Below are positions 11,150 through 22,984 of a stretch of 64,000 nucleotides of DNA, piece by piece. Positions within the stretch are counted from its first letter, which is position 1. Every line of letters begins with the position of its first letter. The stretch lies in the NCBI GenBank assembly GCA_030704615.1, contig CM060731.1, positions 60,986,756 through 61,050,755 of the forward strand, in the 5' to 3' direction. Below the pieces are notes generated by a model that did not search any database, had not been told where the DNA came from, and saw nothing but the letters and a program-made list of their open reading frames with translations. The translations under genes and the position numbers were made by a program. This stretch comes from Takakia lepidozioides. Lineage: Eukaryota > Streptophyta > Takakiopsida > Takakiales > Takakiaceae.

Positions 11150-11720
11150 CAATACTTACAGCCGATTTGATAAGAGGGAAAAACAGGGTGAAATTGTTGA
11201 AGAAGGTGCCTTATTAACAGTGCCTGATTTGATCAATTGTGCCGCTGCTGCCGCTTCCAGTTGACCATCTACCCATGCAGGTTTCTTGTACCTATCTTCA
11301 CAGGGAATCATAGGTAATATGGAGCTTAAATCCGGCCCTCTTGGATGAATCTGGACCCACACATCTATCCCTGCTCCTTCAGCTATCCATGCCCCTGCAC
11401 AAATCATGCATACATCCTCGCCTTGCTGCTAGCAGCTGACAATCAGCCTAGAATTGCTTGAGCAAACACCCAACCCTACTTATCACACTAGTTCCTATGC
11501 TGACTTGCGTCTGCTTCCAACAGGCATTCACTTTTGCCTCGATGTTCCACCATTGACTGAGGTCGGGAACGTATTCATCCTAGAGCTTCTCCTTGAGTCT
11601 CTGTTATCTATTTATTGATACTTTCCTGTCGACCACATTGGCAGTAACATGTCAAAATCACTCCAAACTACCATAGATCCACCAACGAGCTAACTTGCAG
11701 AATTCAACATTAAAATTTAG
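11150..11720 (-). repeat. CACTA-1 internal module, copy 1
   Basis: The module contains a block AACAGGGTGAAAT..GTTGAAGAAGGTGCC, then CCAGTTGACCATCTACCCAT, then GGAATCATAGGTAAT, then CTTCAGCTATCCATGC. About 100 bases later come AACAGGCATTCACTTTTGCC and ACTTGCAGAATTCAACAT. The same order recurs at 13270-13770 and 14850-15350. On the minus strand the best frames give I-C-A-G-A-W-I-A-E..R-G-P-D..I-P-C..W-V-D-G-Q-L-E-A-A-A-A-A-Q-L-I, repeated with changes in all copies, so a small exon may be the repeated unit. I do not recognise the peptide. Confidence 0.7.
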
Positions 11721-11736
11721 GGACGACTCTGATAGC

Positions 11737-11875
11737 AGGGGAAAACAAGGTGAAATATGTTGAAGAATGTACCTTCATTAGCAGCGCCTTGTTTATGAAT
11801 TGTGTTGTTGCCGCGGTTGTTCCAGTTGACCATCTACCACTTGTAGCCGCTGTGAGCTATTGAAGAAGGTGCCCC
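11737..11875 (-). repeat. Partial fourth copy of the CACTA-1 module
   Basis: Shares the GGTGAAATATGTTGAAGAA block and the CCAGTTGACCATCTACCA block with the larger copies, then diverges into the PPR remains. Confidence 0.6.
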
Positions 11876-13240
11876 CTCCCCCATCATTTGATCATAGGTC
11901 TCCATACCATGTCCCTGCTCTGCATACCCTGCAAGCATCGCGTTCCATGACACCACATCTTGTTCAGCCATAGTGTTGAAAACTCCCTTCGCATCCTTAA
12001 TGCACCCACATTTCGCATACATGTCCACCAGGCAGTGTTCAGAGACATGGGACTCTTTCCTTTCCCCCTTTTCCAGAGGTCCAGGCTTGTACACGCATTG
12101 CAAACTACAAACAAACGTGATGTGGGTTGGGCTTCACCCCTTCGCGCGCATTTGCTCATAGGTCTCCAAGCTTCCTACCACCCCATGCTTGGTAAAATCT
12201 TGCCAACATTATATTCCACGTGATCAAGATCATTGAGACATTCTGTTGAAAACTTGTGAGCATGCATGCATGATGCTCCTGCACTTAACATACATGTTTG
12301 CTCCTGCACCCACATTTTGCATACATGTCCACCAGGGTATTGTTCAAAATGACATTTGGTACAATTCCAGCCCCTGATGATGTCGGCCATGGACCTCTTT
12401 GCAAGCCCTTTCCCTAGCTGCCGTGGCTGTTTTCAGAATGACATTTGGTACAATTCCAGCTTTGATGATGTCACCATTCACCTCTTTGCCTTTTTCCAGG
12501 GCTGCCAAGCTGCACAAGAATGCGAGTGGCACACAAACGTGATGTGGTCAGGCTTCACCCCTTCGCACATCATTTGCTCATACGTCTCCAAAGCCTCCAT
12601 CTGCGCCCCTGTTGTGCATTCACTGCGAGCATTGCACTCCACACAACCACATTTCGTCACTCCCTTTGCATCCTCGATGCTCCACATTTGTCATACCTGT
12701 CCACCAGGGCAGTGTTTCAGGATCACATTTGGTACGATTCCAGCTCTGACGATGTCACCATGCACCTCTTTGCCCTTTTCCCAGGGCTGCCAAGGCTTGC
12801 ACACGCACTGCAACGCACACAAACGTGATGTGGTCGGGCTTTCACCCCTTCCCCCCATCATTTGCTCGTAGGTCTCCAAAGCATCATTACCACACCCATG
12901 CTTGGTAAATCCTCCCAACATTATATTCCACGTGATCAAAGATCATTGAGGCATTCTGTTGACCTTGGTGAGCATCCATGATGCTCCCGCACTTAACATA
13001 CATGTTGACAAGGGTGTGGAGGAGAAAAACATTTCACTTTGGATAATGTGAGTTTGCACCTGCCTTTTCAGCTTCCTTCCAGGCCTTTCACCTTGATGCA
13101 CTTATGCAAGAGACAGACATACTATCTGAAATCTGCTGAAATGCCTCCTTGGTTTAAAGTCTGTATAGCCTCTGTCAGTCTACCTGCCTCACAAAGCATC
13201 TTCACATGCCCATAAGTGCCAGAAGAACTTGTGGACTCCC
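11834..13240 (-). pseudogene. PPR gene remains captured in CACTA-1
   Basis: Minus-strand translation in shifting frames gives plant pentatricopeptide repeats. From the 5' side: Y-G-H-V-K-M-L-C-E-A-G-R-L-T-E-A-I (about 13225-13170), C-L-L-H-K-C-I-K-V-K-G-L-E (13100), V-K-C-G-S-I-M-D-A (12990), W-N-I-M-L-G-G-F-T-K-H-G-C-G (12930), repeated V-H-G-D-I-V-R-A-G-I-V-P-N-V-I-L units (12750, 12500, 12370), and finally V-D-M-Y-A-K-C-G-C-I-K-D-A-K-G-V-F and V-V-S-W-N-A-M-L-A-G-Y-A (12030-11940). PPR proteins bind organellar RNA. This copy has frameshifts, duplicated or deleted repeats and no intact frame, so it cannot work. It looks like the N-terminal half of a PLS-class PPR gene moved into the transposon. 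Confidence 0.8.
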
Positions 13241-13269
13241 TCTCTTGATCCGCTTCCAGAAACTGTGGT

Positions 13270-13770
13270 CACGGTTCAGGTCTTGGTTTTATCAACTGTG
13301 CCGCTGCAGCTGCTGCCTTTGTCGACCATCTACCCATGCAGGTTTCTTGTGGCCCACAGGGAATCATAGGTAATTTTGTGCTTGAAATCTGACCCTCTTG
13401 GAAGAATCTGTACCCACTCTCTAATCCCTCCCTGTCTTCTTCAGCTATCCATGCGTCTGCACAAATCATGCATTCATCCTTGCCTTGCTGCTAGCAGCTG
13501 ACAAAACACACAAACTGCCTAGACACCCAACTCAGCTTATGACCCTAGTTCCTATGTTGAATTGCGTCGTTTTCTCTGTAAGCTAACAGACATTCACTTT
13601 TGCCTCGATTGTCTCTCCGTTAATTGGGGTCACAAAAGTATCCATTCCACAGCTTCTCTCATCTTGTTACAATACTTTCTTGTTGTCACTTGGCAGTATC
13701 ATGTCAAACTCGCTGCAAACTAGAAAAAAATCACTCAACCAGCTAACTTGCAGAATTCAACATTGGAATT
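13270..13770 (-). repeat. CACTA-1 internal module, copy 2
   Basis: Second copy of the module: GACCATCTACCCATGCAG at 13323, AGGGAATCATAGGTAAT at 13360, CTTCAGCTATCCATGCGTC at 13440, ACATTCACTTTTGCCTCGAT at 13591, AACTTGCAGAATTCAACAT at 13744. It lies directly upstream of the PPR remains on the minus strand. Confidence 0.7.
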
Positions 13771-13779
13771 TAGGGCCGA

Positions 13780-14840
13780 TTCTGTGATTGGAAAGAGAAC
13801 CCAGAGGGATGGAATGGAAGCAGCAGCATGGGTGTGTCTCTGATGCATCAACAGACAGCGGTCAGACCAAATTCTATGACCCAAAACCCAGAGTGAGCAC
13901 AATGGCTTTGTAAAGCCAATGCCTACAGGGCTAATTCTACTACAATGAGGATACGCAAGCAGCAGATACCATGTGCAAATCAAAACAACAAAAGGTGGTG
14001 AAGGTGCGCAACCTGCCAAAGAGAGGGCGGAGTTGAGGAAGGATGAAGACAACTACAGACATTGGAAATGCTCTGATGCGGGCAGAAGGGAAGACCCAGG
14101 CCCTGTCGGGGTTCAGCTGCAGAAGAACAAGCTGCTGACAGCAACAACATGGAATCCGAGTGGATACAAATTGATTGTGACAAACCTAAGTCCATCAGAC
14201 AATGCATCAGAAGGCCCAAACAAAGAACACTATGCAAATCTGTAATAACATGAGACACAATCATCACACACTAACCCAACATGGGTCTTGGCAAACTTTC
14301 ACGCAAAGCTGAAACAATCACAGAAGCAAAGAAAAGGGCAGGACCTCAGGGAAGATGTATGGAGTACCTTTTGCAGTGATCAATGAGTACGTGGAAGGGA
14401 GGAAAGCTTACCCACTCCAAGCACGGAGTACATGATCAACCAACAGCACAAGTATCATGTCAGTTCACTCATAATGAGTGGAGGCACTAGATGAGTTGGC
14501 CGAGATATACCATATAAGTGATCACACTCCAATAAGTACTACAACAAACCCCACAATCAACATGTTGACACGGGAAAGTGCAAAAAAGGCCGAAATAGGG
14601 GATGTGATGCTTATCTGCAGAAATCCCGCCAGGACATCAATGATTTCGGGCAAAAACATGGATTTGGGTGAAGAAGAATGCATTGGCATGGACAACATCT
14701 ACCGCTCAACAGGGTTTGAGCTCCAACCAGAGATATTCATGGGAGAGGGGACAAAAACGAGGAAGAAAGCCCAAAACACAAAGCCTTGACGCATACAACG
14801 AAGACTAGGCAGACAAACAGATAAGAGAAGACCAGCTTGC
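13780..14840. other. CACTA-1 stretch with no recognised gene
   Basis: Two open frames on the plus strand (13973-14245 and 14478-14789) are low in recognisable motifs and similar in openness to the minus strand. I cannot support them as genes. Confidence 0.4.
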
Positions 14841-14849
14841 AAGAAACGG

Positions 14850-15350
14850 CTAAGAGGGAAAAACAGGGTGAAATGTGCTGAAGGAGGTGCCTTCAGTAGA
14901 AGTGCCTGACCTTATCAATTGTGTCGCTGCTGCTGCCGTTTCCAGTTGACCATCTACCCATGTAGATTTCTTGTAGCTATCCTTCCACAAAGAATCATAG
15001 GTAATGTGGAGCTTGAAATCCAGCCCTCTTGGATGAATCTGGACCCACACTCTATCCCTGCTCCTTCAGCTATCCATGCCTCTGACAACCTAGAATTCTA
15101 CCAGCAAACACCCCAACCATACTGGTGTGGAGATCTGAAATGCATCTGCTTCTCTCTGTAGTCCAACAGGCATTCATTTTTTTGTCTCCATTGTCCCACC
15201 ATTGACTGGGGTCGGAAAGTGTTCACCCCAAAGCTTCTCCTCACCTCTATTATATGTTTTTGGATACTTCCCTGTTGCCACACTGGCAGTAACTTGCCAA
15301 AGTCATTCCAAACTACCACAGATCTACCCAACGACCTAACTTACAGAATT
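14850..15350 (-). repeat. CACTA-1 internal module, copy 3
   Basis: Third copy, with AGGGTGAAATGTGCTGAAGG at 14866, TTGACCATCTACCCATGTAG at 14945, AGAATCATAGGTAATGTGGA at 14990, CTTCAGCTATCCATGCCTC at 15064, AACAGGCATTCATTTTTTTG at 15165 and TTACAGAATTCAATAT at 15340. The head of a further copy (GAGGGCAACACAGGCTGAAAT) follows at 15380. Confidence 0.7.
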
Positions 15351-15649
15351 CAATATGCATCTTGCGGCCGAGTCTGATGAGAGGGCAACACAGGCTGAAA
15401 TAGGTTGAAGAAGAAGGTGCCCTACCACATTGTCCTTGACCTGTCCTGACCCATGGAGGATTTGACCGACCATCAACCTAAAAGGACCTCTTGTGTGTGC
15501 TGCTTGTGTCTGTAGTCAGGTAATGTCGGATTGGTCTGTGAGATCGAACCACTACGGTGTAGCTGAGTAGTCAGAGATTGAAACACGCCTGCTAAGACCA
15601 AGCTGACTCTCCCAAGAACAGCGAGTTCGCTTCTCCTCGTCTCCTCTCC

Positions 15650-15740
15650 TTCTCCTCTTCTCCTTCGTGAATCATTTGCTCAACGCCTCCATCCCACGCC
15701 CCTGCATATCCTGCTATCATCGCGTTCCATCCCTCAGCTA
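15650..15740 (-). pseudogene. Isolated PPR repeat remnant in CACTA-1
   Basis: The minus strand encodes G-W-N-A-M-I-A-G-Y-A-G-A-W-D-G-G-V-E-Q-M-I, matching the W-N-A-M-I-A-G-Y-A..M part of a PLS-type PPR repeat. It is separated by 2.5 kb from the main PPR remains and is flanked by unrelated sequence. Confidence 0.6.
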
Positions 15741-16200
15741 TGTGGTGTGGCGCAGGAGACAAAAAAAATGGCAAGTCCCAGCCCTCCTTTCTGTTCACGA
15801 TTACCCTAATGAACAACCTTATTAGCAACTTTTTATTTAAACCTAATGGGCAACCGTATTTGCATTATATGTGCCTTCAAAATGACACGTGTAGTGATGT
15901 AGTCGTATAAATAGAGCTATGAAACCATATTCAGTCATGGAGTCGTAAGATTCCATGAAACGCCGTCCATGTGTAGTCAAACATATCACACTAGTCATAT
16001 AAACCATCCCTGTCATCATGGTCAACAATGTTTGACCAATGATCCCTAACTTTCCGGAGTCATGTAGTGATATCCATTACTACAAAGTCATAAAACTATG
16101 ACTGCAATGCATTTTAACGCTCTGTAGTCATGTACCTAGTGCAGTTTTTATGACTCCGCCAAAGCCGTAGTCCTAAAAACGCTCATCTCTTGTAGTGGTT

Positions 16201-17026
16201 CAACCCATATGTGCATGGTTTCAACATTCACATATTCCCATGGTCGGCAAAATTGGGACACAGAAATGGTAAGCTCTGGGGTACTAGAATTGTCTCTCTC
16301 CCATTCATACCAGACCAATACCTTGCCAACCTGCCAGACATTGCAAACCATTTCGGCTCATTCTTGGGATGCCTAGGGGTTTTTGACCCCTTGCTATGTA
16401 TTGACAAAATCAGACAAATCCCTGCCTAGAAAACAGCCACCATTGCATCTCGACTAAATGATAATGGTTTTCCAAAAATGGTCCTCATGATGCCGGAAGA
16501 AGACTCTCTTCCGGACTTTGTCCGTCTACCCATAGATGTGCAAGGAAACTACTTTACAATCAGGCTTATTGAGGAATCCTCTTCATCTGCTTGCTTCAAA
16601 TGTGGCAAACACGGCCATATCAAAGCGGATTGTCCGGATGGAAAAAGGAAATGGTCTCCAGGAGGAAATGGTATCTAGAAATCAGCCACTCCTCCACCCT
16701 CGAATTTGGTTAGGAGGATCAAAGGCTCTGTAACTCCAAGGGTGCCAATTAGGAATGTTGACAGGGAGGCAATGGCAAATGACATGCTGCAGATCAGTCC
16801 AACCCCAAGAATCAACCAGTACCAGGGATCCCCCAGAGACCCTATGCGTCTAGAGTCAGGGATCCAGAAGGCCCCAATGCACTCGGAGGCAAGGGGCAAC
16901 CTCCGAGTTCAGACGGACCGCAAAGGGAAAAGGAAAACAGCGGAATTTTCACAGACCGGCCCTATTAACACAGCAGCAAGGGCAAACCAGATCTGGACCC
17001 TCGGGGAATCTACAGGAACATCCTAA
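16201..17026 (+). pseudogene. LINE-B ORF1 (Gag-like nucleic-acid-binding protein)
   Basis: One frame runs from the CACTA-1 edge to 17026, interrupted only by two TAG codons (16427 and 16676). It encodes a DUF4283-like region (G-F-N-I-H-I-F-P-W..R-I-V-S-L-P-F-I-P-D-Q-Y-L-A-N-L, 16210-16340). A CCHC zinc knuckle C-F-K-C-G-K-H-G-H-I-K-A-D-C follows at about 16595-16635, then a basic, Pro-rich tail. Such ORF1 proteins coat LINE RNA. The two stops and the CACTA insertion make this copy non-functional. Confidence 0.75.
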
Positions 17027-18303
17027 CTGGCATAGCAAGTAACCCGATCGTGGCAAAATTCTGTCTCAAACTCAACTTATTCCCACAACTAATCCTGGGG
17101 GGATGTTCTCAGTTGGCTTCAGACGAAGACCCGAGGGCTTCTTGCGTCACTCCATTGCTCTTCAGGAAAGGTCCTCCTCCCTCCATCCTTATCTCCTCGG
17201 GAAACATTGAGTGTCTTGAGTCTCTTTAGATCACAACTAAGGACGTCCAGATTTTCATCGCCAGAAGCCCACCTAACAGTTATCCAGACCCCATGATAAA
17301 GAGGAAGATCCAAGAGTTCTTTGCAGAGCACCTCACCCACTATCTTCTCTCCAATGCAACAAGATTACTTGGGGGGGAAACAAGAAAGTCCACCCCAGAC
17401 TCACAACTCAGCCCTCCACTCATATTCTTGCCCTCATGGAAGTGGCAGAGGTATACCACACCCCTGCTCCAGAGGGTGCACTTAGGAATGAGGAGATAGC
17501 ACTCATCAGATGTTGGGGCCAGGGTGGCTTCAAAATCCGGACAAGGGACTCTCTCAGAAACAGTTTCACTCTTCTATCAATGCGTTTGGATATCGACATG
17601 GAGGAGGAGAACCACAGGCTGGATTTACAGAGGACCAGAGACTACATTGGTGGAATCAGACACCCTTCCGCTTCATCCTCGGTAGACTCAGTTTTGGATA
17701 GCAAGGACGATGCGGTGGTCTCACCCCCAATTCCTGCCCACCCCACTCAAGCTTTCAATAACAACTCAGAGGAGCTTTCACCCCCACCCCCCACTCAGTC
17801 TCAGTCCCAAGACCCCCTCCACAACCAGGTTTCTTCTCTGCCCAACCCATGCTTTGTCTTTCAGTCAATTGCAAGTGATAGGAAGAGATGTTGGCTCCTC
17901 TACAGGAAGGGGAAAATCGTTCGAAGAGCCTCCTCCAGGCAGACACTTCCTGGTATCTTCCTGCCTTTTTCACTTCGATCATCAGAAATACTCTCTCCTC
18001 AACAGACCCCACCCTTCATCAGTCACACAATCCTGTCTGAACTGCTCCTAGGGAGGGTAGATCTTAGAGCCCTCCTTTCCATAGTCCCCCACCAGTCCCA
18101 AATTCAATACACCCCAGATATTACTCTCATTCAGCCACCTCTCCCTCCCGCTTTTGTTATGATTGAACTCAAGAGACAAAATCACAAACCTCCGCATGGC
18201 TTCACCTGGGTTAAATCCCTACTCCCACATGACAAACGAGTCAAGTTCTTTATTCAAGGGCCATCATTTGGGACTTCTAGTCTTGGCCGCTCCATCCCGC
18301 CAG
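17027..18303 (+). pseudogene. LINE-B linker/ORF1 C-terminal Pro-rich region
   Basis: A 292-residue open frame (17436-18314) follows ORF1 and ends by overlapping the start of the endonuclease. It is rich in Pro, Ser and His (H-P-T-Q-A-F..S-P-P-P-P-T-Q-S-Q-S-Q) with no enzyme motif, typical of the spacer between zinc knuckle and endonuclease in plant LINEs. The segment 17027-17435 holds no clear frame. Confidence 0.5.
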
Positions 18304-21300
18304 ATGCAGATTAACCTCTCATCGTGGAACGTCAGAGGGCTGGGATCTGACCCTTCATCTCTGAAACGAGTAAGGCTGGCCACATGGCTAGCTCCGCTCT
18401 TCAACCAACAAACCATAGTCTTTATTCAGGAACACAAACAAGACCAGCTCAAGCTAGATGCCCTCACCGATCACCTATGGCCAAGATCTCTTGCTATCTG
18501 GAAACCCACATCAGCTGGTACAAGGGGGGCACTGCCATCTTCTTCTCACCAGCAATTCACCCTCTCATAGCAAATGAAGACAACTGGGCCCCTGGCAGGC
18601 TACAATTTTGCGCACTGTCACTTCCCAACAACCTAGGAACCCTCGGTTTGGTTAACATATACGCACCAAACAACCCCCTAGAAAGAGTAGATTTCTGGTC
18701 CCTCTTGGATACCAAGATGCAAGAACAACATTCGATCTCTTAGTGGGTCTTAGCGGAAGACTTCAATATGACAGAACATCAGCATGACCGCAGAGGTTCC
18801 GGCTCCGCTCCCCCACCTGAAGACCTTCATAGATGGCTGCAACTGGTCCAAAATCATAGCTTAGTCGAAACTGAAACCATTCACCAGACCTCTGCAACTT
18901 CCACTCACCCCACCTTCACTTGGAGCAATAATAGAGCCTTAGCAGACCTCCAAATGGCCCGTTTAGATCGTATCTACACTTCTATGAACATCTTCCAATG
19001 GGCCGCCCGTTCACCCCAGGAGCCTATCCCTGCTGGCTTCGACCACGCGCACGTCACAGCCTCGATTACCATCCCTAACACCCATACCAGAGGAAGGGAT
19101 ATCTACAGAATGAACACATCCCTCCTTTCTATCCCTGCCTTCAAAAACAGCCTGATTCGTGCGTGGTCCCTGTCTGGTGAAGACTGCTCCAACCCCGCTG
19201 ACCGCTTCCTATCAAAGCTCCGGGCAGCCTGTGCAGAGAGCAAGAAGCTTAGCAAACAGATCTCTGAACACAGAAAAAGAAAACTTGTAGCTCTTACGAA
19301 GTGTCTCCGAGTCTGCCAAGCTAGAATGGAATCCCCTAGATGCGACGATGCAACATTCCAAACCTACTTAGAGGCAAAAAGAAACATGGAACAATTTCAA
19401 ACATTGAAGGAGGAGAAGCTCAAACTCCAAGCTGGAATAAACTGGTCCGCTAAGGGGGAGAAAATGAGCAAGTATTTCTTCGACAAGGCAAGACAGAAAA
19501 GAGCTTCCCAAGCCATCACCGAGCTGTCCAATCAGACCACTGTAACTTCTGCCTCTAACCCCAAGGAAATGGCGAGGTTTGCTGCCAATCACTTCCAGAC
19601 TCTCTTCCACAGCAACCTGACCCCCTCCCCCCCACCACCATCCAAAACCAATGTCTGACAAATACTCCAATCCTGCTCCACCCAACTGCTGCAACTTCCT
19701 TGGAAGGGGAATTCACAGACATCGGGCTGGAGGAAGCCCTCAAGAAGCTCCAAAGTGGAAAATCACCAAGCCTTGACGGTGTTCCCGTAGAATTCTACAA
19801 GGCACTTTGGAGGCACATCTCCAATGATTTCCTGCTCATGGCCAACTACATCTTCCGGGAACAAAGAATGCCCCCCCACTTATCGCAGGGTGTAATCATT
19901 CTCCTTTTCAAGAAAGGAGATAGGATAAACATTGCTAACTATAGACCCATAACCTTGCTCAACGTTGCGTACAAAATTATAGCGAAAGCCTTGGCATTGC
20001 GCCTGCAGCCCCATCTCCCATCCATCATTCGACCTAGCCAGACCGGATTCATCAAAGGAAGGTACATCCTTGATAACTTACTTCTCGCACAGGAAATACC
20101 CTTCTATGCGCAGGAAACAAACCAGGCCAGCCTTACTTCTTCTCGATTTTGAGAAGGCCTTTGACAGGGTGGAGTGGTCATTCCTCTTGGGGGCTCTCCA
20201 CAGAATCGGCCTTCCTCAATTTTTCTGCAATCAGGTCACCACTCTTCTCATGGGCTCAACAAGTAGAGTCCTCATCAACGGATACCTTTCCAAACCTTTC
20301 TCCCTTCTCCGATCTGTTCACCAGGGATGCCCTCTCTCCCCCTTTCTCTTTCTCGTAGCAATAGACACCCTGGGCCACATGTTACAGGCTAATAGAAGCA
20401 TCTATGGCCTAAATATCATAAATCACGTAACTCATCAACCTTCTCAAATTGTAGAATCAATGTTTGCAGATGATACCTTCTTGGCCCTACAAGCCTCTCA
20501 AACCAACTTGGACAATGCATATATCACCTTGCAAACTTTCTGTTCAGCTTCTGGCTTCAAAGTAAATTGGAGCAAGACGTGCGCTGCTAGTGGGGGATAC
20601 TTCCAGATCTCTGCTTGGTAGAGTACCCAACTGGGGTCAAGACAAGGGACTCCACTGGCTCAAACCAAGGGAAACCACAACCCTACTAGGCTATACCTTC
20701 GGGTTAGACATCTCAGACCAGCAAAGATTTACACCAACCCTGACAAAGCTCAAGTCCAAAATGGCGTATTGGGGCTCCCACCATCTATCCATCACGGGAA
20801 AAGCAATAGTGGCGAATCAGGTCCTGGATGCGGGCATCTGGTTCAACGCCTCTGCATGGAGACCAGCAGCCACTTACATCAAAGAGGTCAAAAAACTCAT
20901 TCGCAACTTCATTTGGGGAGCACGCAAAGTGGGGGAAAAAAAGAGACCACAGGTATCCTGGAAACAGATTTGCATGCCCAAGAAAAAGGGGGGCCTCGGC
21001 ATCATTGATCCAGAAACTCAAGTTACGGCACTTCTAGCCAAATGGATTCCGAGGTTTATGGGACCAGAAGGGGGTGCCTGGAATTCCCTGGTTTTTAATA
21101 ACATCACATCGGCCTTGCCTCTCAAATCATGCCCCTGGTTCCCATCTCTAAGATGGATAGCAAATGGTTTTAGACATAAACCAGTGGGCTCCCCGCTGTG
21201 GAGGTCCATTTGGATGTCTTGGTCCAGGCGCCCCTTCTTATCCAAGATGCAACCAACCTCTTATGAGGAAACCCTACGTCAACCACTATTCCTCAACACC

Positions 21301-22680
21301 AACAACCCCACCCCTGCTCAGAGAGGCCTGGCTAGAAAATGGTCTTCCTGGGACTTCAAAGGAATTAGGAGGGTGGCTGATATATGGAAGGACAACACCT
21401 TTGTTTCCAAAGACCACATTTCTTCCATTCTAGGGAAAATCAAAGCCAACAATTCCTACGATTGCTTGATTCAGGAGACTTCAAGCCAGTGGCTGTCCAA
21501 TCTCCAAGCAGGGCCCAGTGTTCCTACCACCAATTTCTGGACTCTAGGCATTATACAATCAAACATAACCATCCTCTTTGTCACCAAATCCAATCCTCTT
21601 CACTACAAGGGATTTCCCTTTTTGGTCAACACTGACACTTTGAGGCTCAACCTTCAAAGCAGCTACCCCATCACATTTGCCCGATTCACACACACACCCA
21701 TCAGGATTTGTTGGTGGTCTTTCCCTTTACGGGAAATGGACCCCCTCCCACCCCTCAACATTCCCCTGACCTCCTGGCTTGCTTCCGAGACCTTCGTATG
21801 GATATTAGGCAGGCCACTGGCGGACCTGGAGTTCGATCCAAAAGAGTGGGAATGGTCATTCGCCCGCTCCAAATCTCCATTCTTGGAATATACAACCAAA
21901 AAAGCCTACAGGCCGGCACTATCAAACCCACAGCCTCTGCAATCCAAATGGAATGATCGGTGGAGCCACTTCAACTTTACAAACGAAAACTGGAATTCCA
22001 TATGGGCCACTATCTGGAACAAAACGAGACCGGCGAAGATTGCTGCCTTCCTGTGGCAGATAGCAAACAGGGTGTTGAAAGTCAGAGAGTGGCTGGGGTG
22101 CAATGAAGCCCTCTTGTGCAGATGTTGCTCATCGGCTGTTATGGAAACCCTCGAGCATTGCCTGCTGCATTGCCAAGCACCTGCTATTCTCTGGCCCATA
22201 GTAAAGAGTTTCTACAGACCCTGGAATCAATGCTCTATATCCCAAATTCACATTCTTCTAAACTATGACCAGAGCACTACCCTGCCCGGTATTTGACAAT
22301 CTTCGGAGCTCAACACTCTGGCACATTTGGAAAGCAAGATGCAATAGAACTTACTCTGCTAAAATATCTGCCCTGCTCACCAACGTTTACCAGGACCTTC
22401 AAATTGAGGCTAGAAGGGCTTGGAAAAAACTGTGTGCAGATGTTGAAAGAGCGCCACGATAGGCAGGTGCGCTCCACAGTACCTTTACCTCGACATGGGG
22501 GAGGGATGGCATCCTATGCTACAGCTCCAGCCCAGACAGCTGCCTATGGAATGTCCTGCCCCCGACTGCCTGGAGGGACATCCGCGGCACCGTCCACAGC
22601 ATCGCCGGAGTTCGATAAAGACATAAATTGGAAGCATATCAAGCAGTCATCAAAAGTCTCAAAGCTCAGCTTTCGCTGAC
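18304..22680 (+). pseudogene. LINE-B ORF2: endonuclease, reverse transcriptase, zf-RVT
   Basis: The full domain order of a plant LINE ORF2 is present across several frames. The AP-type endonuclease runs from I-N-L-S-S-W-N-V-R-G-L-G (18307) through G-G-T-A-I-F-F (18525), N-I-Y-A-P-N (18655) and E-D-F-N (18757) to F-D-H-A-H-V (19039). The reverse transcriptase runs from S-P-S-L-D-G-V-P-V-E-F-Y (19770) through A-N-Y-R-P-I-T-L-L-N (19937), L-L-D-F-E-K-A-F-D-R-V-E-W (20140) and H-Q-G-C-P-L-S-P-F (20320) to F-A-D-D (20463). The thumb follows, then zf-RVT (C-R-C-C..L-E-H-C-L-L-H-C, 22120-22180). Frameshifts near 18480, 18740, 19660, 20130 and 20600 inactivate it. The usual G of the G-D-F-N motif is E, and the usual S of S-D-H is F. 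Confidence 0.85.
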
Positions 22681-22935
22681 CACTGGGCTACTTGGTAAGT
22701 CCGCAGAAAGCGACTCACAACTGCACCCCACGTTCTTAACGGATTTGGAGGATCTTCTCAATAAGTGTAACTGATCTTTTTGCATAAGTTTGGTTTTAAG
22801 GCCGTGGGCCTTGGTAGATCGTATCATACTCGGAATGAGTGTCAAGTTCCCCCCTTCACTGACGACGGTGTGTGTGCCTTATGGTGTAATCGAGGGTTTT
22901 AATTTTTTCCCCTCTAATAATTAAAAAATAAAGCT
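22681..22935 (+). other. LINE-B 3' untranslated region and A-rich tail
   Basis: Non-coding sequence after the last LINE codons ends in TAATAATTAAAAAATAAA at about 22914-22932, a degenerate poly(A)-like tail marking the element end. Confidence 0.55.
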
Positions 22936-22958
22936 TCAGGTCTCTGTCCCTGTTCTTT

Positions 22959-22984
22959 ATATATATATATATATATATATATAT
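22959..22984. repeat. (TA)n microsatellite
   Basis: Uninterrupted TA dinucleotides just after the LINE-B tail. Confidence 0.95.

Larger units (their letters stand above)
10296..16197. mobile_element. CACTA-1: non-autonomous CACTA (En/Spm-type) DNA transposon
   Basis: The right end, read inward, is CACTACAAGAGATGAGCG; the left end is CACAACAACAGACGAGCG. These are diverged terminal inverted repeats continuing to GTTTTTAGGAC / GTTTTATGAC. Both sides are flanked by GTT (10293-10295 and 16198-16200), the 3-base duplication typical of CACTA elements. Both subterminal zones (10310-10560 and 15880-16170) are packed with ATGACTAC/GTAGTCAT-type motifs, as expected for transposase binding sites. No transposase is encoded. 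The inside holds PPR gene remains and a repeated 500-base module. It disrupts LINE-B ORF1. Confidence 0.85.
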
